A stretch of DNA of 64,000 nt from Rhodococcus sp. 14-1411-2a (GCF_002259485.1 NZ_NPGA01000017.1:1-64000), one strand, 5' to 3'; positions 44,751 through 54,833 are shown, numbered from the stretch's first letter. Made by a program: numbers and translations. The notes: generated by a model not told the origin, from the sequence alone.

Positions 44751-44758
44751 TATAGGAT
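44751..44758 (+). promoter_or_regulatory. candidate -10 box for the valine operon
   Basis: TATAGGAT lies 42 bases before the mmsA ATG. A CTGGAC hexamer 17 bases upstream is a poor -35 match. No other promoter-like AT-rich site is in the 78-base gap. Confidence 0.35.
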
Positions 44759-44799
44759 GGGCGTACTTCACTTTCCACGCTCGAGGACGGACAAACTCC

Positions 44800-46308
44800 A
44801 TGGCTCGCGAACTCACGCACTTCATCGGCGGCAAGCACGTCGCCGGCACCTCCGGAAACTTCGGGGACGTGTTCGACCCCAACACCGGCGAGGTTCAGGC
44901 CCGTGTTCCCCTGGCCGACGTATCCGAGGTCGAGGCCGTCATCGCCGATGCCGAACAGGCCCAACGTGAATGGGCCAAGTGGAACCCGCAGCGCCGAGCG
45001 CGAGTCCTGATGAAGTTCCTGCAGCTCGTCACTCGCGACACCGAGGAACTGGCCCGCCTGCTGTCCTCCGAGCACGGCAAGACGATTGCCGACGCCAAGG
45101 GCGACATTCAGCGCGGCGTCGAGGTCGTCGAGTTCGCCGTCGGCGTCCCGCATCTGCTCAAGGGCGAGTACACCGAGGGTGCAGGCGGCGGGATCGACGT
45201 CTACTCGATGCGTCAGCCGCTCGGCGTCGTAGCCGGAATCACCCCCTTCAACTTCCCCGCGATGATTCCCCTGTGGAAGGCCGGCCCGGCCATCGCCTGC
45301 GGAAACGCATTCATCCTCAAGCCCTCCGAGCGCGACCCGTCCGTCCCGCTCAAGCTCGCCGAACTCTTCCTCGAAGCAGGACTGCCGCCGGGTGTGTTCA
45401 ACGTCGTCAACGGTGACAAGACCGCCGTCGACGTACTGCTCACCGACGACCGCGTCAAGGCGATTGGCTTCGTCGGCTCGACCCCCATCGCGCAGTACAT
45501 CTACGAGACCGCGGCGAAGCACGGCAAGCGTGCACAGTGCTTCGGTGGAGCCAAGAACCACGCCCTGGTGATGCCCGACGCCGATCTCGACGAGGGCGCC
45601 GACGCCCTTCTCGGTGCCGCCTACGGTTCCGCGGGCGAGCGTTGCATGGCTATTTCCGTCGCGGTTCCGGTGGGTGAAGAGACCGCGGATGCGCTCGTCG
45701 CCAAGCTCACCGAGCGGGTGGCGAAGCTGAAGATCGGTCGCTCCGACGACGAGGACGCGGATTTCGGCCCGCTCGTCGGTAGCGATGCGCTCAAGCGCGT
45801 CAACGATTACACCCAGATCGGTGTGGACGAGGGTGCCGAGTTGGTCGTCGACGGGCGCGGTTTCAGCCTCGAAGGCCACGAGGGTGGGTTCTTCGCGGGC
45901 GCAACACTGTTCGACAAAGTGACGACCGACATGCGGATCTACAAGGAAGAGATCTTCGGGCCCGTCCTGATCGTCGTGCGCGCAAAAGACTACGAGGATG
46001 CGCTGCGTCTGCCCACCGAGCACGAATACGGCAACGGCGTGTCCATCTTCACCCGTGACGGCGACACTGCTCGCGATTTCTGCTCCCGCGTCCAGGTGGG
46101 CATGGTCGGGGTCAACGTGCCGATTCCGGTGCCGATCGCGTACCACACGTTCGGTGGTTGGAAGCGCTCGGGATTCGGTGATCTGAACCAGCACGGACCC
46201 GATTCGATCCGCTTCTACACCAAGACCAAGACCGTCACGCAGCGCTGGCCGTCGGGCACCAAAGAGGCTGCGGCACAAAATCACTTCGTCATTCCGAACA
46301 TGGACTGA
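44800..46308 (+). CDS. mmsA: methylmalonate-semialdehyde dehydrogenase (CoA-acylating)
   Basis: The 502-residue aldehyde dehydrogenase has GITPFNFPAMIPLWK, GSTPIAQYIYETAAKHGKR, the MMSDH-specific CFGGAKNHALVMPDAD and the nucleophile in YGSAGERCMAISVAVPVG. It converts (S)-methylmalonate semialdehyde to propionyl-CoA and CO2. It can also act on malonate semialdehyde, so it may serve the pyrimidine pathway encoded at 13512-21717. It is the first gene of the valine operon. Confidence 0.95.
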   Translation: MARELTHFIGGKHVAGTSGNFGDVFDPNTGEVQARVPLADVSEVEAVIADAEQAQREWAKWNPQRRARVLMKFLQLVTRDTEELARLLSSEHGKTIADAKGDIQRGVEVVEFAVGVPHLLKGEYTEGAGGGIDVYSMRQPLGVVAGITPFNFPAMIPLWKAGPAIACGNAFILKPSERDPSVPLKLAELFLEAGLPPGVFNVVNGDKTAVDVLLTDDRVKAIGFVGSTPIAQYIYETAAKHGKRAQCFGGAKNHALVMPDADLDEGADALLGAAYGSAGERCMAISVAVPVGEETADALVAKLTERVAKLKIGRSDDEDADFGPLVGSDALKRVNDYTQIGVDEGAELVVDGRGFSLEGHEGGFFAGATLFDKVTTDMRIYKEEIFGPVLIVVRAKDYEDALRLPTEHEYGNGVSIFTRDGDTARDFCSRVQVGMVGVNVPIPVPIAYHTFGGWKRSGFGDLNQHGPDSIRFYTKTKTVTQRWPSGTKEAAAQNHFVIPNMD

Positions 46309-46315
46309 TTCGGCG

Positions 46316-47455
46316 ATGTTCACATTGAACGAGGACGAGCGAGCGATCAACGACACCGCTCGTGAATTCGCCGACGAGTTTCTGGCCCCGAACGCGATCG
46401 AGTGGGACCAGAGCAAGCATTTCCCCGTGGACGTGTTGCGCAAGGCAGCTGGACTGGGAATGGGCGGCATCTACATTCGCGAGGACGTGGGCGGATCGGG
46501 TCTGACCAGAGTCGATTCGGTGCGGATCTTCGAGCAGCTGGCCACCGGCGACCCGTCCATCGCGGCCTACATCTCCATTCACAACATGGTCGCCTGGATG
46601 ATCGACACCTACGGAACCGACGAACAGAGGCAGCGTTGGCTGCCGGGCCTGTGCACGATGGATCAGTTGGGCAGCTACTGCCTCACCGAGCCAGGCGCGG
46701 GTTCGGATGCCGCGATGCTCGGCACCAAGGCGGTGCGCGACGGTGACGAGTACGTCTTGGACGGCGTCAAGCAATTCATCTCCGGCGCAGGCACATCCGA
46801 GGTGTACGTCGTCATGGCGCGCACCGGTGCACCGGGCCCACGTGGCATCTCCGCGTTCATCGTGCCGAAGGACTCGGCGGGACTGTCCTTCGGCGCCAAC
46901 GAGAAGAAGATGGGGTGGAACGCTCAACCCACCCGGCAGGTCGTTCTCCAAGGAGTCCGCATTCCGGCCGAGAATCTGCTCGGCAACGAGGGCGACGGGT
47001 TCCGTATCGCCATGAACGGACTCAACGGCGGACGCATCAACATCGCCGCGTGCTCGATCGGCGGAGCGCAGTCCGCTCTCGACAAGGCCGTTGCGTACCT
47101 CGCCGAGCGCAAGGCGTTCGGGGCACGGTTGCTCGATGCGCAGGCGCTCCAGTTCCGACTGGCCGATTTCAAGACCGAACTCGAAGCCGCCCGCACGCTG
47201 CTGTGGCGGGCCGCGGACGCGTTGCAGAACGACGCTGCGGACAAGGTCGAGATGTGCGCGATGGCGAAGCGTTTCGGAACCGACACCGGTTTCGAGGTCG
47301 CCAACGGCGCATTGCAGCTGCTGGGTGGGTACGGCTACCTCAGCGAGTACGGCGTCGAGAAGATCGTTCGTGACCTTCGGGTGCACCAGATTCTGGAAGG
47401 GACCAACGAGATCATGCGAGTGGTTGTGGCACGTTCGATCGTGGGTGCCGCATGA
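46316..47455 (+). CDS. acyl-CoA dehydrogenase, isobutyryl-CoA type
   Basis: The 379-residue flavoprotein has CLTEPGAGSDAAML, FISGAGTSEVYVVMARTG and the catalytic Glu in QILEGTNEIMRVV at the position used by short/branched-chain enzymes. It follows mmsA by seven bases and overlaps the hydrolase gene by ATGA. Within a valine operon it should oxidise isobutyryl-CoA to methacrylyl-CoA; a 2-methylbutyryl-CoA role is possible. Confidence 0.92.
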   Translation: MFTLNEDERAINDTAREFADEFLAPNAIEWDQSKHFPVDVLRKAAGLGMGGIYIREDVGGSGLTRVDSVRIFEQLATGDPSIAAYISIHNMVAWMIDTYGTDEQRQRWLPGLCTMDQLGSYCLTEPGAGSDAAMLGTKAVRDGDEYVLDGVKQFISGAGTSEVYVVMARTGAPGPRGISAFIVPKDSAGLSFGANEKKMGWNAQPTRQVVLQGVRIPAENLLGNEGDGFRIAMNGLNGGRINIAACSIGGAQSALDKAVAYLAERKAFGARLLDAQALQFRLADFKTELEAARTLLWRAADALQNDAADKVEMCAMAKRFGTDTGFEVANGALQLLGGYGYLSEYGVEKIVRDLRVHQILEGTNEIMRVVVARSIVGAA

Positions 47456-48510
47456 GCGACGTCATCCTCGAGGTCTCCGGCGGAATCGGTCGGATCACCC
47501 TGAACCGCCCCAAAGCGATCAATGCGCTCGATCATGCGATGGTGCGTGAGATCGCGCCGGCGTTGGCGCAGTGGGCAACCGACGACGCTGTCGACGTCGT
47601 CCTTCTGACCGGAGCCGGTGAGCGAGGACTGTGCGCAGGCGGAGACATCGTCTCCATCTACCACGACGCCAAGGACGGTGGCAGCGGCAGCAAGGACTTC
47701 TGGCGCGAGGAGTACATCCTCAATGCCGCGATCGCTCGATTCCCCAAGCCGTTCGTCGCCATCATGGACGGCATCGTCATGGGCGGAGGCGTCGGGCTCT
47801 CGGCACATGCCAACACTCGCATCGTCACCGAGCGATCGAAGATCGCGATGCCCGAGGTCGGAATCGGTTTCGTTCCGGATGTGGGTGGTACGTACCTACT
47901 CTCGCGTGCTCCGGGCGAGATCGGCACCCACTTCGCGCTCACCACGGCGCGGATGAATGCCGGCGACGCCATCGCAGTCGGCTTCGCCGATCACTACATC
48001 CCGTCCGACAAGCTGGAAGACTTCTACTCGGCACTCGAGACGGTCAGCGTCGGAGAGGCCGTCGCGACGTTCAGCGAGCCGGCACCGGAGTCCACGATTG
48101 CCGGTCAGCAGGGATGGATCGACGAGTGCTATGCAGGCGACGACGTCCAGGCCATCGTCGACGCTCTGGCAGCCAGCACGGTGCCGGAGGCGCAGAAGTC
48201 CGCGGAGGACATTGCGTCCAAATCGCCTGTGTCGCTGGCCGTGACGCTGAGGTCGCTGCGCCGGGCGGCCACGCTGCCGACGCTGGAGGCGGTGCTCGAC
48301 GAGGAGTACCGCGTGTCGGTCGCATCCCTGAGCAGTCACGATCTCGTCGAAGGAATTCGAGCACAGGTGGTCGAGAAGGACCGCAACCCGCAATGGCAAC
48401 CGCGTACGTCGGCAGACGTCACGCCCGAGGACGTCGACCGGTACTTCGCACCTCTCGGGGATGCGGAACTGGGCCTGTCGAACGCACACACAGAAGGTGA
48501 GCAGTCATGA
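47452..48510 (+). CDS. 3-hydroxyisobutyryl-CoA hydrolase
   Basis: The 352-residue crotonase-fold protein is longer than a hydratase and has the HIBYL-CoA hydrolase signatures [34 protein letters not shown] and [20 protein letters not shown]. It releases CoA from 3-hydroxyisobutyryl-CoA, which pulls valine breakdown past toxic methacrylyl-CoA. ATGA overlaps join it to both neighbours. Confidence 0.92.
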   Translation: MSDVILEVSGGIGRITLNRPKAINALDHAMVREIAPALAQWATDDAVDVVLLTGAGERGLCAGGDIVSIYHDAKDGGSGSKDFWREEYILNAAIARFPKPFVAIMDGIVMGGGVGLSAHANTRIVTERSKIAMPEVGIGFVPDVGGTYLLSRAPGEIGTHFALTTARMNAGDAIAVGFADHYIPSDKLEDFYSALETVSVGEAVATFSEPAPESTIAGQQGWIDECYAGDDVQAIVDALAASTVPEAQKSAEDIASKSPVSLAVTLRSLRRAATLPTLEAVLDEEYRVSVASLSSHDLVEGIRAQVVEKDRNPQWQPRTSADVTPEDVDRYFAPLGDAELGLSNAHTEGEQS

Positions 48511-49415
48511 GCGAGAAGACGATCGGCTTCATCGGCCTCGGCCACATGGGTGGACCGATGGCCGCCAATCTGGCTGCGGCGGGCTACACGGTGCAGGGCT
48601 TCGATCTGGTGCCCGCCGCGCTCGAGCAGGCCACGAAGGACGGCGTCACCGTGGTCGAATCGGCTGTGGCCGCCGTCACCGATGCCGACATCGTCATCAC
48701 GATGCTGCCCAACGGCACACTGGTACTCGGGTTGTACGCGGACCTGCTGCCTGCTGCCGCGCCGGGCACGTTGTTCATCGACTCCTCGACCATCGACGTC
48801 GCCGACGCGCACACCGCGCACAAGCTGGTGCACGAGGCAGGCCACCGCAGTCTGGACGCACCGGTCTCCGGTGGTGTCGGGGGAGCGGCCGCGGGAACGT
48901 TGACATTCATGGTGGGCGGATCCGAAGAGGACTTCGCCTCTGCGGCAGCAGTTCTGGACGTGATGGGTCGCAAGGTGGTGCACTGCGGCGCAGCGGGCAA
49001 CGGCCAGGCCGCCAAGATCTGCAACAACATGATTCTCGGAGTGTCCATGATCGCCATCAGCGAGGCGTTCGTGTTGGGAGAGAAACTCGGCCTGAGCAAC
49101 CAGGCGTTGTTCGACGTGGCCTCGACTGCATCCGGTCAATGCTGGGCGCTGACGACCAATTGCCCGGTGCCCGGTCCCGTACCGACGAGCCCCGCCAACA
49201 ACGAGTACAAGCCCGGCTTCGCCGCGGCGCTCATGGACAAGGATCTGGGCCTGGCCGCCAATGCACTGCGCGACAACGGTGTCGAGGGTGTCCTGGGCCT
49301 ACGGGCGGCCGAGTTGTACGCTCGCTTCAAGGAAACAACCGGGGGCGGCACCGATGTCGACTTCTCCGGCATCATCAACGACATCCGCGAGCGCTCGAAC
49401 GGAGCAGACCTGTGA
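48507..49415 (+). CDS. mmsB: 3-hydroxyisobutyrate dehydrogenase
   Basis: The 302-residue enzyme has the Rossmann start [21 protein letters not shown], the family [22 protein letters not shown] and the catalytic lysine in [13 protein letters not shown]. It oxidises 3-hydroxyisobutyrate to methylmalonate semialdehyde, the substrate of MmsA. It is coupled to its neighbours by ATGA and GTGA overlaps. Confidence 0.95.
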   Translation: MSEKTIGFIGLGHMGGPMAANLAAAGYTVQGFDLVPAALEQATKDGVTVVESAVAAVTDADIVITMLPNGTLVLGLYADLLPAAAPGTLFIDSSTIDVADAHTAHKLVHEAGHRSLDAPVSGGVGGAAAGTLTFMVGGSEEDFASAAAVLDVMGRKVVHCGAAGNGQAAKICNNMILGVSMIAISEAFVLGEKLGLSNQALFDVASTASGQCWALTTNCPVPGPVPTSPANNEYKPGFAAALMDKDLGLAANALRDNGVEGVLGLRAAELYARFKETTGGGTDVDFSGIINDIRERSNGADL

Positions 49416-50188
49416 GTGACTACGAGACGATTCTGCTCGAACGTCGGGGACGCGTCGGCATCATCACGCTCAACCGTCCCAAGGCATTGAACGCACTCAA
49501 TTCTCAGTTGATGCGCGAGGTCGTCTCGGTGGTCGATGAACTCGACGCGGACTCCGACATCGGTGCAATTCTCATCACCGGTTCCGAACGGGCCTTCGCG
49601 GCCGGGGCCGACATCAAGGAGATGCAGCCCAAGTCCTACATGGACGTGTATCTCGACGACTTCTTCGCCGCCTGGGACCGATTGGCATCGGCTCGAACGC
49701 CGTTGATCGCAGCGGTGTCCGGTTACGCACTCGGCGGTGGATGCGAACTCGCGATGCTGTGCGACGTTCTGATCGCCTCGGACACCGCGGTATTCGGGCA
49801 ACCCGAGATCAAGCTCGGCGTCATTCCGGGAATCGGCGGGTCGCAGCGCCTGACGCGTGCAGTGGGCAAGGCCAAGGCCATGGAGATGTGCTTGACCGGT
49901 CGCAACATGAAGGTCGAGGAAGCCGAGCGAGCAGGGCTGGTCTCGCGCATCGTGCCGGTCGCGGATCTCCTCGACGACGCCATCGCGACCGCCACGACCA
50001 TCGCCGAGATGTCGCTGCCGGTCGCCATGATGGCCAAGGAAGCAGTGAACCGATCGTTCGAGTCGAGCCTTCGCGAGGGTGTTCTGTTCGAGCGGCGCGT
50101 GTTTCACTCGACCTTCGCCACCGAGGACCAGAAGGAAGGCATGTCGGCCTTCATCGAGAAGCGAACGCCGAACTTCCAGCATCGGTAG
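49412..50188 (+). CDS. enoyl-CoA hydratase (methacrylyl-CoA hydratase role)
   Basis: The 258-residue crotonase has [29 protein letters not shown] (oxyanion region) and [21 protein letters not shown], where both catalytic glutamates lie. As the last gene of the operon it should hydrate methacrylyl-CoA to 3-hydroxyisobutyryl-CoA. GTG 49412 overlaps the mmsB stop. The third copy of the dispersed 22-bp repeat begins 13 bases after its stop. Confidence 0.93.
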   Translation: MSDYETILLERRGRVGIITLNRPKALNALNSQLMREVVSVVDELDADSDIGAILITGSERAFAAGADIKEMQPKSYMDVYLDDFFAAWDRLASARTPLIAAVSGYALGGGCELAMLCDVLIASDTAVFGQPEIKLGVIPGIGGSQRLTRAVGKAKAMEMCLTGRNMKVEEAERAGLVSRIVPVADLLDDAIATATTIAEMSLPVAMMAKEAVNRSFESSLREGVLFERRVFHSTFATEDQKEGMSAFIEKRTPNFQHR

Positions 50189-50200
50189 CTGACCTTCGGG

Positions 50201-50232
50201 GTCGTTCCGCAGGCTCCACTCCCGGGCCCGCC
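50201..50232 (+). repeat. third copy of the dispersed TTCCGCAGGCTCCACTCC repeat
   Basis: The 22 bases from 50201 equal the left arm at 11708 without a mismatch. Here the repeat is single and runs directly into CCCGGGCCCGCCC, which can pair with the downstream GGGCGGCCC around 50254. It lies between two convergent genes and may act as their terminator. Confidence 0.65.
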
Positions 50233-51057
50233 CTAGCTGTCGGGGGACAGGAGGGCGGCCCCGCGGGCCGAGACCAACTCCGGCATCGACGGCACCAGCG
50301 TCGTCAGGCCGGTTCGCAGCTCGAGCGACCGCGCGATCGAGGTGATGTTCGCGCCGCCGCCCACCACGACGATGGACTGCGGTCTGGCACCGGATAATTC
50401 GATGGTCTGCTCCACCAGTATGCCCGCGTACCGCACCGGTCCGGCGATCAGATCGTCGAAGTCACGTCGGGTCAGCACATGCCGCGCGGCACCTGATGGA
50501 TCGGCGGTGCTGACGACGGAGTCGACGCTCAGCTGCTCCTTGATGGACCGGCTGGCGTCGATTCCGATACGAACACCGTTGGACGAAAGTAGCCGTCGAA
50601 CCGAGTGATCGAGATCGTCGCCGCAGAACGTGGCAGTGCGCCGCGTCATGAGGGTGCGAGTGGACGCCAGGTCGATGACGGTGACAGTGGTTCCGGTGCT
50701 TCCGATATCGCACAACACAGTGACGCCGTGATTGGGCACCAGCCCGATGAAGCGCAGATAGCGCACCTGCGCAGCGGTTTCCGGAACGAGCGAGGCCGTG
50801 CGGGCCGTACCGCTGGTGGCGACCGAGCCGGGATCGGTGGCAACCCGATAAGCGATGGCGGAGAACTGAACCGGGAGCGACATCGTCGCGGCGATGGAGT
50901 GGATGGCGTCGACGCCGGTGGCGATCGTGGTGGACAGCGACTGACCCGGGGCTCGGCGCACCGTCCTGGACACGATGGGTGTGCGGTGGGGGCTGTCCAG
51001 ATACGTCAGAATTGCGCGTGCGCCGTGCGCACCCGCCCCGACCCCCAAAACCAGCAC
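50233..51057 (-). CDS. short Hsp70/actin-fold ATPase-like protein
   Basis: The 274-residue protein has the phosphate-2 motif CDIGSTGTTVTVIDL and the adenosine motif IVVVGGGANITSIARSLE of the Hsp70/actin superfamily, plus EQLSVDSVVS and FDDLIAGPVRYAGILVEQ, typical of Hsp70-like ATPase lobes. It lacks a substrate-binding domain and its N-terminal phosphate-1 region (LVLGVGAGAHGARAIL) lacks the usual Asp. Related short proteins occur in mycolata without known function. GTG at 51057 has GAAGGGCG upstream. Confidence 0.78.
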   Translation of the reverse strand: MLVLGVGAGAHGARAILTYLDSPHRTPIVSRTVRRAPGQSLSTTIATGVDAIHSIAATMSLPVQFSAIAYRVATDPGSVATSGTARTASLVPETAAQVRYLRFIGLVPNHGVTVLCDIGSTGTTVTVIDLASTRTLMTRRTATFCGDDLDHSVRRLLSSNGVRIGIDASRSIKEQLSVDSVVSTADPSGAARHVLTRRDFDDLIAGPVRYAGILVEQTIELSGARPQSIVVVGGGANITSIARSLELRTGLTTLVPSMPELVSARGAALLSPDS

Positions 51058-51159
51058 CCCGCCCCGCCCTTCAGCAGATCGGCTCCGACCTGTTCCTGGA
51101 GCAATTGCACCACGAACGGTACGGGTGTGCCATTGTCTTGTGACGAGTCACGATCGAAC

Positions 51160-51693
51160 TCAGAACGATGTAGTGATGTTTTCACTGTCGAAATCGCCTG
51201 CATCCGAACGGAGTTCCGCCAAGATCCGAACGAGCGCCAGTAATTTGTCCCGTGCCAGACCGGGGCGTGCGAACACCAGTGAGTTCAAGCGCTCGGTGGC
51301 CTCGACGGCCAATGTGCGTCCCTGCTCGGTGATTTCGACCAGGGTGGTGCGTCGATCGCTCGGATGTGGGATGCGTCGAACGTATCCCACGGACTCGAGA
51401 CGATCGACAGCGTTGGTCACGCTCGTGGGATGCACCTGCAGACGTGCGCTCGCCTTCGCCATCGGCAGAGCCCCGTTCTTGGTGAAGGTCAACAACGTCA
51501 GCAGTTCGTAGCGCGAAAAGGTCAGTCCCGTCGGCTTCAACACTTCCTCGACCCGGGCGAGCATGATCTGCTGCGCGCGCATCAACGAGGTCACTGCGGC
51601 CATACCGTCGGCGGCGTCGGACCATCCGTGTTCGGTCCACTGGCGGTGTGCCTCTGCAATGGGATCGAGGGGAAGCGGAGACGGTGCTGGCAT
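51160..51693 (-). CDS. MarR-family transcriptional regulator
   Basis: The 177-residue protein has a winged HTH: LTFSRYELLTLLTF, MAKASARLQVHPTSVTNAVDRLESVGYVRR, then the wing HPSDRRTTLVEITEQGR. ATG at 51693 is chosen because GGGAGG lies nine bases upstream; ATG 51702 would have no spacer. The ligand and targets are unknown. Neither flanking gene is an obvious efflux or degradation target. Confidence 0.92.
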   Translation of the reverse strand: MPAPSPLPLDPIAEAHRQWTEHGWSDAADGMAAVTSLMRAQQIMLARVEEVLKPTGLTFSRYELLTLLTFTKNGALPMAKASARLQVHPTSVTNAVDRLESVGYVRRIPHPSDRRTTLVEITEQGRTLAVEATERLNSLVFARPGLARDKLLALVRILAELRSDAGDFDSENITTSF

Positions 51694-51728
51694 ACCGACC
51701 ATCCTCCCACGGTGTCCGGTTCCGGCGT

Positions 51729-53072
51729 CTACCGAATGACGACGCGAGGTACTGCGAGCGGAACTCGATCCGTGATCGCGGCGCGGGCAAGCGAGATCTG
51801 CTCGCGGGCTTCGGCTGTGCGGGCGGTATCGGTGTCGCCGGAGGCCAACGCGCGGTCCAGCAAGTCCAGTTGAGTCAGTACGGCGTCGACGTTCTCGGAA
51901 TCCTGTGCCGCACGACCCACTCGCTCGGCGAGGCGAATTCCGGCCTGCACCACCATGGGGCTGCCGGTGCCGTAGATCCGCACCGCATCGAGGGCATGGT
52001 CGATCAGTGACGGAACCGCGACGCGGCGGGTGATCACCCGTACGGTGCCGTCGGAGCCGCACCGAGCCCGGGAGGGCCTGGAACGCTGGACGACCGCGAC
52101 CAGTCCGACCGTGAGATCGTCGATGGCGTTGCGTGCCGTGTACGGGTCGTTGACGCCCGTCGACAGGGCGCGCACAGCCATTTCGGTCATCTGCTCGACG
52201 GCGAAAGCGATGTCGTGCCGCGGTGTTCGACTGGTGCCGATGGCGAACGACCCTCGAACCCGTCCGACCGCGTCGGTGGAGATGTTCGCCGATCGATCGG
52301 CCAGAACATCGGCGAGCGGTTCACCGGCGACGACGTGTTCACCGGGCACTCGATGAACATCGATCACGGTGTCGGTGTCGCCAGCGATGTTCAGCACTGC
52401 GTCTTCGTCGATGTCGATGATCACCCCGGACTCCTCGGCCAGCACCGTCGTGTAGACGGGCGGCTTGACGATGCCCTCTGCCGACGCTGCATCGGCGGGT
52501 TGTTCGGGTGGGTAGAGCGCGTCGACGGACTCCGACAGTTCGTCGCGGACGCGGCCGGACAGCGTCGCCACCTGGATCGACTGTGCGATGTGATGAATGA
52601 AGTAGACGAGCACACCCACGTCGACCACCGCGAGTGCGACGGCAACGTTGACGGCGATGTCCGGCACGAAGACCGAGCCGTCGGATTCGATCGAGCGAAT
52701 CGACCGCAGCACCATCAGCGAGTACAGGAACGTGGCACCGAAGATGCCGAGCACCACCTGATTGCCGCGATCGGCCATGAAGTTGCGCACCAGGCGGGGG
52801 CCGTACGAGGAACTGGCGGTGGCGAGGACGGAGATGGTGATGGAGAACGACGTCGCAGCCACGCCGAGCATGGACCCGCCGATGGCACCGAGGATGTCTC
52901 GGCTGCCGCTGGCACCCACGTGGTAGAGCAGCGAGCCCGTCAGATCCACCCGGGTATCGAGCAGATAGCGATCGAGACTCACCAGAGCCTGCGCGAGCAC
53001 GAGTGCGACGACCCCGAGGACGGCGGGAATGAACCAGAACGATTCCCGCAGCTTCGCCATGTGTTCCTTCAT
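51729..53072 (-). CDS. DUF2254 membrane protein
   Basis: The 447-residue protein has four hydrophobic segments in its first 160 residues: FWFIPAVLGVVALVLAQAL, a second in the SITISVLATAS region, then LGIFGATFLYSLMVL and VAVALAVVDVGVLVYFI. A large soluble domain follows, with RDELSESVDALYPPEQP, SGVIIDIDEDAVL and RHDIAFAVEQMTEMAVRALSTGVNDPYTA, the strongest DUF2254 signature. The family is uncharacterised. ATG 53072 and 53060 are both possible starts. Confidence 0.88.
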   Translation of the reverse strand: MKEHMAKLRESFWFIPAVLGVVALVLAQALVSLDRYLLDTRVDLTGSLLYHVGASGSRDILGAIGGSMLGVAATSFSITISVLATASSSYGPRLVRNFMADRGNQVVLGIFGATFLYSLMVLRSIRSIESDGSVFVPDIAVNVAVALAVVDVGVLVYFIHHIAQSIQVATLSGRVRDELSESVDALYPPEQPADAASAEGIVKPPVYTTVLAEESGVIIDIDEDAVLNIAGDTDTVIDVHRVPGEHVVAGEPLADVLADRSANISTDAVGRVRGSFAIGTSRTPRHDIAFAVEQMTEMAVRALSTGVNDPYTARNAIDDLTVGLVAVVQRSRPSRARCGSDGTVRVITRRVAVPSLIDHALDAVRIYGTGSPMVVQAGIRLAERVGRAAQDSENVDAVLTQLDLLDRALASGDTDTARTAEAREQISLARAAITDRVPLAVPRVVIR

Positions 53073-53145
53073 GACGCACAGTCTTCCCGTAGGCGTCCGA
53101 ATCAACCCTCGGTATTCGAATCCCGTCGCTCCGATCGATGCCGTG

Positions 53146-53733
53146 TCAGGCCAGCAGGGCCGGCTTTCGTGCCACGGTGACGGCCCAGTCGGCGTCCGTC
53201 CGCCAGGGCCGGAGATCCCACGTCGCGAATCGGTGCTCGAGGACGAAACCGACCGCCGCCAGATCCTCGTCGAGCATGTCCACGGTGTACTCCCTATCGG
53301 TGGCGAATCCGGTGACGAACACTCCGCCTTCGGTCAGGTGTGCCCAGATGCGTTGGAGCGCAGTGCGTTCGGTACCGGGCTTCATGAAGACGAGTACGTT
53401 GCCCGCTGCGACGGCCGCGTCGAACGTCCGGCCCAGATCGAGCGTCGTCAGATCGGCGACATGAACGTCGAGTTCGGGGTGCGCTCGCGCGGCCTCGGCC
53501 AGAACGGGATCGAGATCCACTGCGGTCACACGGTGTCCGCGCCGGGCCAACTCGACACCGAGTCGGCCGGTCCCGCATCCGGCATCGAGAATGCTCGACG
53601 CGGGGGAGACCACCGCGTCGACCATGCGGGCCTCGCCGTGCAGATCCACGCCGCGTTCGGCCAGGCGGTCGAATCGCTCGATGTAGCGCGCGGAATCGTC
53701 TGCGGAGTTCTCGGCTTGCCAGCGTGTGGTCAC
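53146..53733 (-). CDS. class I SAM-dependent methyltransferase
   Basis: The 195-residue protein has motif I ILDAGCGTGRLGVELARRG, motif II acidic residue in VTAVDLDPVLAEAA, then DLTTLDLGRTFDAAVAAGNVLVF. It is a stand-alone Methyltransf_25-type enzyme with no substrate domain, so the target is unknown. It ends at a distance of 73 bases from the DUF2254 start and may share its transcript. Confidence 0.9.
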   Translation of the reverse strand: MTTRWQAENSADDSARYIERFDRLAERGVDLHGEARMVDAVVSPASSILDAGCGTGRLGVELARRGHRVTAVDLDPVLAEAARAHPELDVHVADLTTLDLGRTFDAAVAAGNVLVFMKPGTERTALQRIWAHLTEGGVFVTGFATDREYTVDMLDEDLAAVGFVLEHRFATWDLRPWRTDADWAVTVARKPALLA

Positions 53734-53747
53734 CCCGCCAGGGTAGG

Positions 53748-54632
53748 TCAGGTCAGGGAGTCGAGGGCCGACCGGGCTTCGGCCACGCGGATGCGGGCCG
53801 CGTCTAGTGCCGCCGCCGTCGACTCCGCCTGTACGACGCTGGCCTCGTGTGCTTCTCGTGCAGCCTGCTCTCGGGCTCCGGCGGCCTCCAGCTCGGCCTC
53901 GATTCGCTCGACTTCTTCTGCAGCGCTGTGCAGTTCGGACGCTTTTCGTTCGGTGTCCGCTTGGGCTTCGTCGACTTCGGTTCGCGCGGTATCGAGATCG
54001 GATTCGGCCGACTCGAGTTCGGCGAGCAGTCGGTTTCGTTCGGCTTCGTCGGTTTTATGCCGGTCGTCCTCGACCTCGGGAGAAACCGGGTCGTCCTCGG
54101 CGGCGTCGTCATCGTCGGGAGAGTCCGGAACGATCGACAGCAGCGCAGGCCCGAAGCCGCTGTACGTTTCGGCCACCACGGTTCTGCCTTTGCGGACGCG
54201 GTCGCGTATCTCGGCGTCGGCCATCGCCGCGTTCAGGGTGTTGGAGACCTCGCGGGCAGCGTTGTCGCCGACGGTCACCCCGAGGTCACGTCCCAGCGAG
54301 ACTGCTCGATCGGTCAGGGCGCGTATGGAAGTGCTTCGGGCAGTGGACAATTCACGCAGTCGGGGGCCGTCGCCGCGCTGCTGGGCCCGTTCGAGTTGCT
54401 CACCCAGATCGAACAGTTCCGCCAGAGCCGATTCGTCTCGGCGAGCCAGGGTGTTCACCAACCACGCCACGACCGTGGGTTTGCGCAAGGCACCGATTCG
54501 GGTGGCACCGACCTTGTCGCCGGCCTTCTTGAACCGGGTGACGTATGCCGCACGATGCGAGACGAAATCAGCGGGAGGGAGTGAGTACAGGTCGTCGACG
54601 ACGGTCTCGACTCGGGGGAGATTCTCGGACAT
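53748..54632 (-). CDS. hypothetical protein with C-terminal coiled coil
   Basis: The 294-residue protein has a conserved-looking N-terminal domain (VDDLYSLPPADFVSHRAAYV, RIGALRKPTVVAWLVNTLAR). An acidic linker follows (PDSPDDDDAAEDDPVSPEVE, about 175-194), then about 100 residues of Ala/Glu-rich heptads that should form a coiled coil. There is no signal peptide. Similar proteins appear to be restricted to actinobacteria, as far as I recall, and none has a known role. A scaffold or nucleoid-associated function is a guess. Confidence 0.75.
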   Translation of the reverse strand: MSENLPRVETVVDDLYSLPPADFVSHRAAYVTRFKKAGDKVGATRIGALRKPTVVAWLVNTLARRDESALAELFDLGEQLERAQQRGDGPRLRELSTARSTSIRALTDRAVSLGRDLGVTVGDNAAREVSNTLNAAMADAEIRDRVRKGRTVVAETYSGFGPALLSIVPDSPDDDDAAEDDPVSPEVEDDRHKTDEAERNRLLAELESAESDLDTARTEVDEAQADTERKASELHSAAEEVERIEAELEAAGAREQAAREAHEASVVQAESTAAALDAARIRVAEARSALDSLT

Positions 54633-54692
54633 CGAAGTCCACCGTCTCGTTCGAGCAGCCACCGTACGACGGTGACGTGCGTGAAAGATGTG

Positions 54693-54765
54693 TGCCCCCG
54701 GCAGGATTCGAACCTGCGGCCTTTCGCTCCGGAGGCGAACGCTCTATCCCCTGAGCTACGGGGGC
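54693..54765 (-). tRNA. tRNA-Arg (anticodon CCG)
   Basis: On the minus strand the sequence folds as a full tRNA: acceptor GCCCCCG/CGGGGGC, D arm GCTCAGGGGATAGAGC, anticodon stem TTCGC/GCGAA with loop CTCCGGA, and T arm GCAGGTTCGAATCCTGC. The anticodon CCG reads CGG arginine codons. The CCA end is not encoded. It lies 1.9 kb before argS. Confidence 0.97.
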
Positions 54766-54833
54766 GCACCGGACGAACCGGTGTGCCTGTTGGGCTGTAC
54801 GAAAGACTAGCGCATCCGCGACCCGAGCCGAAA

